Origin: JASSUD01 sp031963445
GTDB taxonomy: Bacteria; Pseudomonadota; Gammaproteobacteria; Burkholderiales; Burkholderiaceae
Assembly (NCBI GenBank): GCA_031963445.1
Contig: JASSUH010000001.1
Location: 2,575,902-2,639,901, forward strand
Direction: 5' to 3'
DNA: 64,000 nt
Part shown: positions 1-8,785 of the stretch, one piece after another
Position numbering within the stretch: position 1 is the first letter of the stretch
How the letters are laid out: each line of letters opens with the position of its first letter
The notes under the pieces: model-generated
Told to the model about the DNA's origin: nothing
Seen by the model: the letters and a program-made list of their open reading frames with translations, nothing else
Database searches by the model: none
Made by a program: the position numbers and the translations under genes

Positions 1-263
1 AAGTCGCAATGCGTAGCAAGCTGTTCAATCGGGTAGCCACAATGCAATAGTTCCCCTTTGTCGCCATCGATATAAGTGATGGCCGAACTACAAGCAGCCG
101 TTGCCATAAAGCCGGGATCATAGGTAAATGCGCCAGTTTGCGCATACAACTTGCGAATATCAATCGCAGCGGGGCCAAGCGAGCCATGTTTCAGAGGCAA
201 GGCTATATCGCTAGATGAACCGTCACTGAAGGTGAGCATAGCTTGATCATTTGACAAGTTCAT
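1..263 (-). CDS. gltA: Citrate synthase, N-terminal part (runs off the window)
   Basis: Only the first ~87 codons are present; the gene continues beyond base 1. The translation has the type II citrate synthase N-terminus, including LKHGSLGPAAIDIRKLY, the FTYDPGFMATAACSSAITYIDG segment in which the family's small beta domain meets the catalytic core, and GELLHCGYPIEQLA. The enzyme condenses oxaloacetate with acetyl-CoA as the entry to the TCA cycle. I place the start at 263 because an AAGG lies six bases upstream; a second in-frame ATG at 269 directly abuts that AAGG and is less likely. It follows sdhE on the same strand after a gap of about 185 bp, the usual Burkholderia order. Confidence 0.93.
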   Translation of the reverse strand, partial: MNLSNDQAMLTFSDGSSSDIALPLKHGSLGPAAIDIRKLYAQTGAFTYDPGFMATAACSSAITYIDGDKGELLHCGYPIEQLATHCD

Positions 264-448
264 AAACATCCTTCAAACAAGAATCAGATCAATCAAAAAA
301 TGGGGTAACAAATTTTAGCAGTTAGTCCGCCTGTCCAAGATTGACAGTAGTCGGAGAAATGCAGCAGCAACGCAATAAAGCACGAGCCAGAATTTTTAGC
401 ATCGTGCTATCTCTTTACTTCTTAAGCGTTTAAGAACCTGCTTATTTA

Positions 449-730
449 TCACACCGCGCGTAGCAAAGCTAAAACACGCAATGTATCGGGGTCGTTAAGT
501 TCGTCTTTCGGTTCAGTACGGGCCAGCAATAAGTCCATTAAATCATTATCGCTAAGCGCCAGCAGGCGGGTTAACGCTTCGATATCTGCATCGCTTAGTT
601 GAGATTCATAGCGCTCAAAAAAGCGTTCGATAATCAAATCGTTTTCCAGCAAACCACGCCGCGCGCGCCAACGCAGTTGCGTGCGGCGTAGTTGAATTGA
701 CGATGACGGAGTCAGCTCAGTGCTTTCCAT
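449..730 (-). CDS. sdhE: FAD assembly factor SdhE
   Basis: A 93-residue protein of the SdhE/Sdh5 (YgfY) family, which helps attach FAD covalently to the flavoprotein subunit SdhA. The family motif RGxxE is visible at residues 25-29 (RRGLLEND), followed by a helical acidic segment with DNDLMDLLLARTEP. The usual length is 80-95 residues. The start codon is one base downstream of the sdhB stop on this strand, so the two are almost certainly co-transcribed and possibly translationally coupled. The 18-residue N-terminal extension before the motif is longer than in E. coli but common in beta-proteobacteria. Confidence 0.95.
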   Translation of the reverse strand: MESTELTPSSSIQLRRTQLRWRARRGLLENDLIIERFFERYESQLSDADIEALTRLLALSDNDLMDLLLARTEPKDELNDPDTLRVLALLRAV

Positions 731-731
731 C

Positions 732-1436
732 TTAGATAGTGCGCCGTACCATTAACTCTCTAATTTTATCGATGGCTCGATTCGGGCTTAAGCCTTTCGG
801 GCAAACATCGGCACAGTTCATAATCGAGCGACAGCGGAATAGACGATATGGATCTTCTAGGTTGTCTAAGCGCTCGTTGGTAGCTTTGTCACGACTATCA
901 GCAATAAAACGATACGCTTGCAATAGCCCTGCTGGTCCGACAAATTTATCTGGATTCCACCAGAAACTTGGGCATGAGGTCGAACAACAGGCGCACAAAA
1001 TACATTCATACAAGCCGTCTAATTCCTCACGCGCTTCAGGCGTTTGCAAGCGCTCTTTCTCGGGTAGCGGCTCGTCATTGATCAAATAGGGCTTGATTGA
1101 ATGGTATTGATCAAAGAATTGAGTGAAGTCGCAAATTAAGTCGCGTACCACGGGCAACCCAGGCAGCGGACGCAGCACGATATGCTTTGGCAAATCATTT
1201 AAATTGATTAAGCAAGCCAGACCATTTTTGCCATTGATATTCATCGCATCCGAGCCACATACCCCTTCACGGCAAGAGCGACGGAAAGCGAGCGTTTCAT
1301 CGACGGCTTTCAGTTTGATCAATGCATCAAGCAGCATGCGGTCATGCGAATCAAGCTCAATTTCGTATCTTTGCATGCGTGGCGCAGCATCCCTATCCGG
1401 GTCATAGCGGTAGATATCGAAAGTGCGTTTTGTCAT
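732..1436 (-). CDS. sdhB: Succinate dehydrogenase iron-sulfur subunit
   Basis: Complex II iron-sulfur subunit, 234 residues, carrying electrons from SdhA to ubiquinone. Cys55, Cys60 and Cys75 (CREGVCGSD ... GLAC) form the [2Fe-2S] site with Asp63 as in other bacteria; CILCACCSTSCPS and CRSIMNCADVCPKGL carry the ligands for the [4Fe-4S] and [3Fe-4S] clusters. I chose the ATG at 1436, preceded by AAAGGA at good spacing; the open frame extends 15 codons further upstream from a non-ATG start but that part is unlike the family. A family A repeat separates it from sdhA (1437-1623), which is unusual inside this operon. Confidence 0.96.
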   Translation of the reverse strand: MTKRTFDIYRYDPDRDAAPRMQRYEIELDSHDRMLLDALIKLKAVDETLAFRRSCREGVCGSDAMNINGKNGLACLINLNDLPKHIVLRPLPGLPVVRDLICDFTQFFDQYHSIKPYLINDEPLPEKERLQTPEAREELDGLYECILCACCSTSCPSFWWNPDKFVGPAGLLQAYRFIADSRDKATNERLDNLEDPYRLFRCRSIMNCADVCPKGLSPNRAIDKIRELMVRRTI

Positions 1437-1516
1437 CGTTACATCCTTTTTGGGCGTTCTTTGATTTGGGTACTCACCCAAGCAATAGCGCTAAAAAAAC
1501 CAAATTTAGTCTCTAA

Positions 1517-1617
1517 AACCTGTTTAGGGTTTTTCTAGTGGCCTTGCGTCACCGCAGACAGTACAAGACACGTACGGCAAGGCGGCGCAAGGGCGCTAGG
1601 GAAAGTCTAAACAGGTT
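1517..1617. repeat. Palindromic repeat family A, copy 1
   Basis: A ~101-bp hairpin-forming element lies between sdhA and sdhB. Outer arms read AACCTGTTTAGG and a near complement ending TAAACAGGTT; an inner stem starts CTTGCG and closes with CGCAAG around a loop containing CAGACAGTACAAGAC. Related copies occur at 16362, 41050, 41161 and 47841. It sits inside the sdh operon, where a folded transcript could attenuate or stabilise mRNA. Confidence 0.9.
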
Positions 1618-1623
1618 CTTTTT

Positions 1624-3399
1624 TTAGAAAGTACGTGCTTTAGGTGGCACGCTCTCTGCCGTTAATGGTTGCATCCGCACGGGTTTGTACTCGAGCTTAT
1701 CTCCTTCGCTGTACCACAACGAATGGCGCAGCCAGTTTTGATCGTCACGCTCTGGGAAATCACGATGCGCGTGAGCACCGCGGCTTTCTTTACGTGCTTC
1801 AGCAGCAACCATCGTAGCGCGGGCTACTTCGATTAAGTTAGCCAGTTCTAACGCTTCTACTCGAGCAGTATTAAAGATCTTGGATTTATCTTTCAAATGC
1901 ACATTCTGCACACGCTCAGCCAATTCTTTAATCTGTACCACCCCTTCAGCTAATAGCTCGGATGTGCGGAACACGCCAGCATGCGCTTGCATCGCTTTAC
2001 GCAGATCGTTACCGATCACCTGCGTATATTCGCCAGAGGCACTGGCTTCCAGTTTGGCTACACGCGCCAACGAACGATCAGCAGCATCCGCAGGTAACGG
2101 CTTATGCGATTTCTGCGATTTCACTTGTTCAATAATGTGATTGCCAGCAGCGTTACCAAATACGACTAAGTCAAGTAATGAGTTGGTACCCAAGCGGTTT
2201 GCACCGTGCACGGAAACGCATGAGCACTCGCCTACTGCATAAAAGCCATTCACTAAGCTTTGTGCATCGCCCTGTTTACCAATTACCTGGCCGTGAATAT
2301 TCGTCGGAATCCCACCCATTTGGTAGTGAATCGTCGGCACGACAGGGATTGGCTCTTTCGTACAATCCACGTTAGCGAATTTCGATGCAATTTCGTGAAT
2401 CGATGGCAGACGTTTGGTAATCGTTTCAGCACCAATATGCGATAGATCGAGCAGCACATGATCGCCATTGGGTCCACAACCACGCCCTTCTTTAATTTCT
2501 TGATCCATCGCACGCGAAACAAAATCGCGCGGCGCTAAATCTTTTAAGGTCGGCGCGTAACGCTCCATAAAGCGCTCACCGTTGACGTTGCGCAAGACAC
2601 CACCTTCGCCGCGCACGCCTTCAGTAATCAAGACACCTGCACCTGCTACGCCAGTTGGGTGGAATTGCCAGAATTCCATATCTTCCAGCGGCACCCCTGC
2701 TCGCGCTGCCATGCCTAAGCCATCGCCGGTATTAATAAAGGCATTGGTTGATGCGGCGTAAATACGGCCGGCACCGCCTGTTGCGAATAGCGTACATTTC
2801 GCTTCTAGCAAATAGATTTCGCCGGTTTCAATTTCGAGGGCCGTCACGCCAAGCACATCGCCGTCTTGATCGCGAATCAGATCAAGCGCCATCCACTCGA
2901 CAAAGAAATGCGTTTTAGCTTGCACATTTTGCTGATAGAGCGTGTGCAATAAAGCATGTCCCGTGCGGTCAGCCGCCGCACACGCACGTTGCACAGGCTT
3001 CTCGCCATAATTAACCGTGTGACCACCAAATGGACGCTGATAGATCGTGCCATCCGGGTTACGATCAAATGGCATACCGAAATGCTCTAACTCATAAACC
3101 GCATGCGGTGCTTGCCGGCACATATATTCGATCGCATCTTGATCGCCGAGCCAGTCAGAACCTTTAATCGTGTCGTAGAAATGGTAGTGCCAATTGTCTT
3201 CGCTCATATTGCCAAGCGAGGCGCCAATTCCACCTTGTGCAGCCACTGTGTGTGAACGCGTCGGAAAAACCTTTGACAGCACAGCCACCGATAAGCCTGC
3301 CCGTGCAAGCTGTAACGAGGCACGCATACCAGCGCCACCCGCGCCTACGATAACTACATCAAAACGGCGGCGTGGCAGAGTATTCATCATTGCAACCAT
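1624..3399 (-). CDS. sdhA: Succinate dehydrogenase flavoprotein subunit
   Basis: Catalytic subunit of complex II, 591 residues with the chosen start, oxidising succinate to fumarate. The N-terminal FAD-binding fold is VIVGAGGAGMRASLQLARAG; SHTVAAQGGIGASLGN holds the histidine that carries covalent FAD; FWQFHPTG and LITEGVRGEGG line the active site. The ATG at 3399 gives an N-terminus matching the family (MVAMMNTLPRRRFDVV) and has GGAG upstream. The open frame extends further into sdhD, but that would overlap the sdhD stop. It lies just downstream of sdhD. Confidence 0.97.
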   Translation of the reverse strand: MVAMMNTLPRRRFDVVIVGAGGAGMRASLQLARAGLSVAVLSKVFPTRSHTVAAQGGIGASLGNMSEDNWHYHFYDTIKGSDWLGDQDAIEYMCRQAPHAVYELEHFGMPFDRNPDGTIYQRPFGGHTVNYGEKPVQRACAAADRTGHALLHTLYQQNVQAKTHFFVEWMALDLIRDQDGDVLGVTALEIETGEIYLLEAKCTLFATGGAGRIYAASTNAFINTGDGLGMAARAGVPLEDMEFWQFHPTGVAGAGVLITEGVRGEGGVLRNVNGERFMERYAPTLKDLAPRDFVSRAMDQEIKEGRGCGPNGDHVLLDLSHIGAETITKRLPSIHEIASKFANVDCTKEPIPVVPTIHYQMGGIPTNIHGQVIGKQGDAQSLVNGFYAVGECSCVSVHGANRLGTNSLLDLVVFGNAAGNHIIEQVKSQKSHKPLPADAADRSLARVAKLEASASGEYTQVIGNDLRKAMQAHAGVFRTSELLAEGVVQIKELAERVQNVHLKDKSKIFNTARVEALELANLIEVARATMVAAEARKESRGAHAHRDFPERDDQNWLRHSLWYSEGDKLEYKPVRMQPLTAESVPPKARTF

Positions 3400-3403
3400 C
3401 TTC

Positions 3404-3775
3404 TTATACTCTCCACAAAATCTGCGCGGCATAACCGGCACACGCCAGCAGCCATACGATAACGAAAACTTGAACGGTCAGACGCACGCCGATTGGCTTG
3501 AGATAATCCATCGAGATATCTCGCATCCCAACCCATGCATGATAGAAAAGCGAAAGTAGCGCCGCCAACGTCGCGCATTTCATCCATTGCGTCGAAAAAA
3601 TACCAGCCCAACCTTCATAAGAAAAGTTTCGTGCGGCAAAAAACCAGGCCAATAAAATCACTGTATAGACTGCCATCACTGCCGCTGTCACACGCTGCGC
3701 AAGCCAATCACGCAAGCCATAATGTGCGCCGACAACGAGGCGCTTCGAGCCAAAATCTGGGGAAGAAGTCGCCAT
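3404..3775 (-). CDS. sdhD: Succinate dehydrogenase membrane anchor subunit SdhD
   Basis: A 123-residue membrane protein with three hydrophobic segments (roughly residues 30-50, 62-82 and 98-118). The second contains the haem/quinone-site pattern FYHAWVGMRDISMDYLKP typical of SdhD, with the histidine that usually helps ligate haem b. It anchors SdhA/SdhB to the inner membrane. Its ATG overlaps the sdhC stop by one base (TAATG on the minus strand), which indicates translational coupling in the order sdhC-D-A-B-E. Confidence 0.94.
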   Translation of the reverse strand: MATSSPDFGSKRLVVGAHYGLRDWLAQRVTAAVMAVYTVILLAWFFAARNFSYEGWAGIFSTQWMKCATLAALLSLFYHAWVGMRDISMDYLKPIGVRLTVQVFVIVWLLACAGYAAQILWRV

Positions 3776-4185
3776 TAAAAAACTCCAAATAATTTAAGTG
3801 CAACGACAATCGTCAACAGTGTCGACACCAACAATACCGTTTTAGCTGACTTAACAGCTACAAGTTTGGTGCTAATGACATGCACATCCATCAACAAATG
3901 GCGTAGCCCTGCGACAAAATGAAATAAAAAAGCCCAGGAGAGAGCTAAGAATACGCATTTAGCCAGCCAATGAGAGGCCAAACCTTTTAATACGCTAAAG
4001 CTGATTTCAGAAGTCAGACTTTGCTCAAACAGATAAAGCGAGAGAGGCAAGGATAAGAATAAAAGCACACCGCTTACACGATGCATGATAGATACCTTGC
4101 CAGGTGCCGGCAGTCGGTATTTTAAGATTTGAAAGAAATCGATATTGCGATACTTCCGCGGTGATTTTTTGATTGTTTCAGCCAT
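3775..4185 (-). CDS. sdhC: Succinate dehydrogenase cytochrome b556 subunit SdhC
   Basis: First gene of the sdh operon, 136 residues. RYRLPAPGKVSIMHRVSG is the conserved SdhC segment (SIxHRxSG, quinone site and haem b region), followed by three transmembrane helices; FHFVAGLRHLLMDVH carries the second conserved histidine cluster. The ATG at 4185 is used; a TTG three codons upstream is open but less likely. In Burkholderia a GntR-type regulator normally lies upstream; none is present here. Confidence 0.95.
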   Translation of the reverse strand: MAETIKKSPRKYRNIDFFQILKYRLPAPGKVSIMHRVSGVLLFLSLPLSLYLFEQSLTSEISFSVLKGLASHWLAKCVFLALSWAFLFHFVAGLRHLLMDVHVISTKLVAVKSAKTVLLVSTLLTIVVALKLFGVF

Positions 4186-4808
4186 GCTTATCAATTCCGT
4201 GGGATAAAACTAATCCGCTATTTTAGCGCTATTCGTTAAAGAGGCGCGAAATATCACAAGCAACGAATGTCTGAGTAGGCAGCTCAAAGTATTTGCGGCC
4301 AGGTATGACGCCGCTCCCGGTTTATTCAGTGTTTGCTGAATTGCTTGTAGCAAAATTTCCTATGCATCCAGTAAATCTGAGCAAGTTAAGGAAAAAATGT
4401 CTTTACTATCAATAGGCTAATGTTTGCTGCGACGCATGACACAGTTCTTCTCTTATTTAGTATTTCTGACAATTAAATGCATGCTAATCATGCGTTCCTC
4501 AGCGTAGACGATTAAAATACTGTCTTTTCCCATTTTAAGAACCTGTTCACGATCTCTAAGCAGAAAGATATAGAAGTGCTTGGTAGTCATGTTGGGGTTC
4601 CTGCGTCACCCCAAACCTACAATTCTTTGTCGATGTTCGTAGGTTGGGGTGAAGGGCTTAATTAAGTACGGAACCCCAACGTGCACTCCAACAGCTTCTA
4701 TTTGGGTCTTTTGAAGACCTAGAACAGGTTCTAAGAAGTCTGCTTAACCAACGCGTTCGCAGCTTGATTTTACAGACCTTCCCCAATACGACTTATTCGG
4801 AGACTAAT
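4186..4808. promoter_or_regulatory. Divergent intergenic region between sdhC and mdh
   Basis: A 623-bp gap between divergently transcribed sdhC and mdh must hold the promoters of both. No open frame of note is visible. The right half is occupied by a family B repeat (4539-4731). The GntR-family gene usually found here in relatives is absent, and I see no clear remnant of it. I cannot pinpoint -35/-10 boxes with confidence. Confidence 0.5.
4539..4731. repeat. Palindromic repeat family B, copy 1
   Basis: The most complete family B element here, ~193 bp. It is bounded by GAACCTGTTC and GAACAGGTTC. It contains GTTGGGGTTCC, a middle segment with TAGGTTGGGGTGA, then GGAACCCCAAC, and CTTTTGAAGACC before the right end. 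Other copies lie at 24421, 24566, 37057, 39843, 42112 and 46500. No protein is encoded. Confidence 0.88.
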
Positions 4809-5792
4809 ATGCTCAAACCCGCCAAGCGCGTCGCCGTTACCGGTGCCGCCGGTCAAATCGCTTATTCATTACTATTTCGTATCGCACAGGGCGATTTGCT
4901 TGGCAAAGATCAGCCTGTCATTTTGCAACTCTTAGAACTTCCTCAAGCGCAAGCTGCGCTAAAAGGGGTCGTGATGGAGCTTGAAGATTGCGCGTTTGAA
5001 CTTTTGCAAGACATCATCATTAGCGATGATCCGAATGTCGCTTTTAAAGACGCTGATGTCGCTTTGCTAGTCGGCTCCCGACCACGTTCTAAGGGAATGG
5101 AGCGTAAAGATTTGCTAAGCGTGAATGCGCCAATCTTTACCTCACAAGGACGTGCCTTGAATGAGCACGCTAAGCGCGATGTTAAGGTGTTGGTCGTGGG
5201 CAACCCAGCTAATACGAACGCGTATATTGCAATGCAATCAGCGCCTGATTTGCCTAAGCAAAACTTCACCGCCATGCTGCGGCTTGACCATAACCGCGCT
5301 TTGTCGCAGCTTGCCAGCAAGATTAGTCAGCCAGCGAGCGCCATTGAAAAGCTAGTCGTTTGGGGCAACCACTCGCCCACCATGTATCCAGACTATCGCT
5401 TTGCTACCGCACAAGGTCAGAAGGTTCAACAGCTTATCAATGACGATGCTTGGAATCGCGATATCTTTATCCCTACCGTTGCTAAACGTGGTGCTGCCAT
5501 CATTGAAGCACGCGGCTTATCATCAGCCGCTTCAGCAGCCTCAGCCGCGATTGATCATGTACGCGACTGGCTATTAGGCAGCCAAGGCAAATGGGTAACC
5601 ATGGGCATTCCGTCAGATGGTTCGTATGGCATTCCAGAAGACGTTATTTATGGCTTGCCAGTTATCACTGAAAACGGCTCGTACCAATTAGTCACCGGCT
5701 TGGAAATTGACGAATTCTCACGCGCACGCATGAATGCAACACTCGCAGAATTGCAAGAAGAAATAGAAGGCGTCAAACCCTTGCTAGGCTAG
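4809..5792 (+). CDS. mdh: Malate dehydrogenase
   Basis: NAD-dependent malate dehydrogenase of the cytosolic-type (group 2) family found in beta-proteobacteria, 327 residues from the chosen ATG. The Rossmann motif is VTGAAGQIAYSLLFRIA; GSRPRSKGMERKDLL holds substrate-binding arginines; VVGNPANTNAYIA and LDHNRALSQLA hold the catalytic Asp/Arg region; and WGNHSPTMYPD carries the catalytic histidine. The ATG at 4809 has GGAG seven bases upstream; 15 upstream codons open from a non-ATG start are ignored. It oxidises malate to oxaloacetate, feeding GltA encoded nearby. Confidence 0.97.
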   Translation: MLKPAKRVAVTGAAGQIAYSLLFRIAQGDLLGKDQPVILQLLELPQAQAALKGVVMELEDCAFELLQDIIISDDPNVAFKDADVALLVGSRPRSKGMERKDLLSVNAPIFTSQGRALNEHAKRDVKVLVVGNPANTNAYIAMQSAPDLPKQNFTAMLRLDHNRALSQLASKISQPASAIEKLVVWGNHSPTMYPDYRFATAQGQKVQQLINDDAWNRDIFIPTVAKRGAAIIEARGLSSAASAASAAIDHVRDWLLGSQGKWVTMGIPSDGSYGIPEDVIYGLPVITENGSYQLVTGLEIDEFSRARMNATLAELQEEIEGVKPLLG

Positions 5793-5820
5793 TGGCACGC
5801 CCATTGATAGTGTTTTTTTA

Positions 5821-5886
5821 AAGGAAGGTCTACACAACCCTGCGGCAAGAAATATCTTTGCAGTCAGGGGTTCTGTAGGTCTTCCT
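5821..5886. repeat. Palindrome between mdh and acnA (family D-like)
   Basis: An imperfect palindrome whose left arm AGGAAGGTCTACACAACCC mirrors the right arm GGGGTTCTGTAGGTCTTCCT. Its ends resemble those of the larger palindrome inside pilN (AGGAAGCCTCTGCAAAA). It follows a run of seven T and may also end mdh transcription. A fragment of family A (AAAACCTGTTTA) follows at about 5899, just before the acnA ribosome-binding site. Confidence 0.6.
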
Positions 5887-5934
5887 AAACTTATTTTTAA
5901 AACCTGTTTAAAGTCTCCTTAGCAAGGAAATGCC

Positions 5935-8664
5935 ATGCTTCACAATTTGCATAAAACCCTAAAAACTTTTGAAAGCGGTACTGGCAAAGGAAGTTTTTAC
6001 TCCTTGCCACAACTTGGCAAAGCTTTAGGGATAAGCATTGAACGCTTACCTGTCTCAATTCGTGTGGTATTGGAATCGGTACTGCGCAATTACGATGGTA
6101 AAAAAATTACTGAGCAGCATATTACCGAGCTTGCGCAATGGCAACCAAACGCTGCGCGCACAGCAGAAATTCCTTTTGCGGTAGCACGCGTTGTGCTGCA
6201 AGATTTTACCGGTGTGCCGCTCTTGGTTGACCTGGCTGCAATGCGTGAAGTGGCTAAGCGTGTCGACAAAGATCCCACTGCAATTGAACCGCTGGTGCCA
6301 GTAGATTTAGTGATTGACCACTCGATCCAGGTTGATTCCTTCGGCAGCAAAGACTCGCTGGATTTAAACATGCAGCTTGAGTTTCAGCGTAATAAAGAGC
6401 GCTATCAATTTCTCAAATGGGGTACGCAAGCTTTTGATACCTTCCGTATCGTGCCGCCAGGCGTTGGGATTGTGCACCAAATTAACCTTGAATATCTGGC
6501 GCGTGGCGTACATCGTAAACAAGTCGATGGCACAGCCCTTTATTACCCTGATACGTTAGTGGGCACCGACAGCCACACTACGATGATTAATGGTATCGGC
6601 GTAGTCGGCTGGGGCGTAGGTGGGATTGAGGCAGAAGCTGGCATGCTCGGCCAACCGGTTTATTTCTTAACGCCTGATGTGGTTGGCTTTGAATTACAAG
6701 GTCAGTTACGAGAAGGGGTCACTGCGACTGACTTAGTCCTGACTATTACTGAACGTTTGCGTCAGGAAAAAGTCGTAGGCAAGTTTGTTGAATTCTTCGG
6801 TGCAGGCGCTGCGTCGCTAGCTGTTCCAGATCGCGCGACCATCAGTAATATGGCGCCTGAGTATGGGGCGACGATGGGCTTTTTCCCTGTTGACGAAAAA
6901 ACCCTTGATTACTTTAAAGGGACTGGCCGCACCGAGGAAGAAATTAGCGCCTTCGAGAGTTATTTCAAAGCACAGCAAATGATGGGTATCCCGCAAGCTG
7001 GGCAAATTGATTACAGCAAAGTCGTGACGCTTGATTTAGCCACCGTAGCCCCTTCACTCGCTGGGCCAAAACGTCCGCAAGATCGAATTGAGATTGGCGC
7101 AATCAAAAAAACTTTCACTGATCTTTTCGCTAAACCGACACAAGAAAATGGCTTTGCCAGAAAGCCAGAAACTTTAGATCAAAGCTTCCCAACCCAACAA
7201 CCAGGCGTATCACTCAAGCACGGCGATATTTTGATCGCCGCGATTACGTCGTGTACTAACACCTCTAACCCAAGCGTCTTGCTCGCCGCTGGCTTACTGG
7301 CGAAAAAAGCGGTGGAAGCTGGCTTAACTGTCGCGCCACATATTAAAACCTCGCTGGCACCGGGCTCACGGATGGTGACCGAATATTTAAATGCCACCGG
7401 CTTAATGCCATACCTTGAAAAGCTTGGTTTTACGCTAGTAGGTTATGGTTGCACGACTTGTATTGGCAACTCGGGAGATTTAACGCTGGAATTAAATGAA
7501 GCGATTACGCAAAATCACATTGTGGCTGCCGCTGTGCTATCCGGAAACCGCAACTTTGAAGCACGCATTCATCCTAATATCCATGCCAATTTCCTCGCTT
7601 CACCACCGCTAGTCGTGGCTTATGCAATTGCTGGCACGATCCGGCGCGATTTAATGACCGAGCCAGTTGGCACAGTCATCGATAAAGACGGGAAAAAACG
7701 CGATATCTACCTAGGTGATATTTGGCCTTCCAGCGAAGAAATTCAAAAGCTGCTTAAGTTCGCACTCAACCCGAAAGCCTTTAAAAAGAATTATGGGCAA
7801 CTTACGCAAAAAGACGATCTATGGAGCAAAATTGAAGGCACTGAAGGCGAGCTATATAACTGGCCATCTTCAACTTATATTGCGCAGCCTCCGTTCTTTG
7901 CTGATTTTGCATTGCGCCCTTCGGGACGTTTTCCCGTCATTCAAAAAGCGCGCGCGCTGGCCATTTTTGGCGATTCACTGACGACTGACCATATCAGCCC
8001 GGCAGGCGCGATTAAAGAAACCTCGCCCGCAGGTCTGTGGCTCAAAGCACATGGCGTACAAAAAGCAGACTTCAATAGCTATGGCTCACGGCGTGGTCAC
8101 CATGAAGTGATGATGCGTGGCACCTTCGCGAATGTGCGTATTAAAAACCTGATGCTGCCTCTAGCAGCAGATGGCTCACGTATCGAAGGAGGCTTAACAC
8201 TTCATCAGCCTAGCGGCACGCAAATGTCGATTTACGACGCTGCGATGCGTTATATAGAAGAAAGCGTACCGACTATCGTTTTCGGTGGAGAAGAATACGG
8301 CACGGGTTCATCCCGCGACTGGGCAGCCAAAGGTACCCAACTGCTTGGTGTCAAAGCCGTCATCGCCAGCAGTTTTGAGCGCATCCACCGCTCTAATCTA
8401 GTTGGCATGGGCGTGTTGCCGCTTCAGTTCAAGAATGGCACCAACGCTCAAACCTTGCATCTTACTGGCACGGAAAGCTTTGATTTAGAAGGCTTAACAG
8501 CTAACCTTAAACCACAGCAAGAAGTGACTTTAGTGATTCGCCGTGACAACGGGAAAACAGAGAAAGTCGCTTTATGGCTACGTATCGATACGCCAATTGA
8601 AGTGGATTACTACAAACATGGCGGTATTTTGCCGTTTGTGTTGCGTTCGTTACTCGCTTCTTAA
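5935..8664 (+). CDS. acnA: Aconitate hydratase A
   Basis: A 909-residue aconitase of the AcnA/IRP1 type, interconverting citrate and isocitrate. The [4Fe-4S] ligands are Cys440 (in SCTNTSNPS), Cys506 and Cys509 (YGCTTCIGNSG). The C-terminal swivel domain contains GDSLTTDHISPAG, the NSYGSRRGHHEVMMRG substrate loop, and GEEYGTGSSRDWAAKG with active-site residues. Length matches E. coli AcnA (~890). The ATG at 5935 is preceded by AAGGAA. It is downstream of mdh on the same strand, separated by a palindrome, so it may be transcribed with mdh. Confidence 0.97.
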   Translation: MLHNLHKTLKTFESGTGKGSFYSLPQLGKALGISIERLPVSIRVVLESVLRNYDGKKITEQHITELAQWQPNAARTAEIPFAVARVVLQDFTGVPLLVDLAAMREVAKRVDKDPTAIEPLVPVDLVIDHSIQVDSFGSKDSLDLNMQLEFQRNKERYQFLKWGTQAFDTFRIVPPGVGIVHQINLEYLARGVHRKQVDGTALYYPDTLVGTDSHTTMINGIGVVGWGVGGIEAEAGMLGQPVYFLTPDVVGFELQGQLREGVTATDLVLTITERLRQEKVVGKFVEFFGAGAASLAVPDRATISNMAPEYGATMGFFPVDEKTLDYFKGTGRTEEEISAFESYFKAQQMMGIPQAGQIDYSKVVTLDLATVAPSLAGPKRPQDRIEIGAIKKTFTDLFAKPTQENGFARKPETLDQSFPTQQPGVSLKHGDILIAAITSCTNTSNPSVLLAAGLLAKKAVEAGLTVAPHIKTSLAPGSRMVTEYLNATGLMPYLEKLGFTLVGYGCTTCIGNSGDLTLELNEAITQNHIVAAAVLSGNRNFEARIHPNIHANFLASPPLVVAYAIAGTIRRDLMTEPVGTVIDKDGKKRDIYLGDIWPSSEEIQKLLKFALNPKAFKKNYGQLTQKDDLWSKIEGTEGELYNWPSSTYIAQPPFFADFALRPSGRFPVIQKARALAIFGDSLTTDHISPAGAIKETSPAGLWLKAHGVQKADFNSYGSRRGHHEVMMRGTFANVRIKNLMLPLAADGSRIEGGLTLHQPSGTQMSIYDAAMRYIEESVPTIVFGGEEYGTGSSRDWAAKGTQLLGVKAVIASSFERIHRSNLVGMGVLPLQFKNGTNAQTLHLTGTESFDLEGLTANLKPQQEVTLVIRRDNGKTEKVALWLRIDTPIEVDYYKHGGILPFVLRSLLAS

Positions 8665-8676
8665 GCTGCCTCTCAT

Positions 8677-8698
8677 CCGGGCGCATTCAAGCGCCCGG
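8677..8698. terminator. Hairpin after acnA
   Basis: A perfect 8-bp GC-rich stem (CCGGGCGC / GCGCCCGG) with a six-base loop lies 12 bases after the acnA stop. It is not followed by a T-run on the plus strand, so it could be a Rho-independent terminator of weak type or an mRNA 3'-end stabiliser. Confidence 0.55.
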
Positions 8699-8785
8699 AA
8701 AACATCCACTCTTTCGCTCTTAAAAGCGAGGAGCTCCTCACAAATCAGCGTCTAGCTTACCAATCGACTGATAATCGCAACGCCC

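Noticed and set aside
739..1516. Plus-strand open frames across sdhB
   Set aside because: They lie entirely opposite sdhB, whose cluster cysteines and operon position are unmistakable; their translations look like no protein.
4539..4731. Insertion sequence
   Set aside because: Family B has palindromic ends but no transposase and no coding frame; at most it is mobilised in trans.
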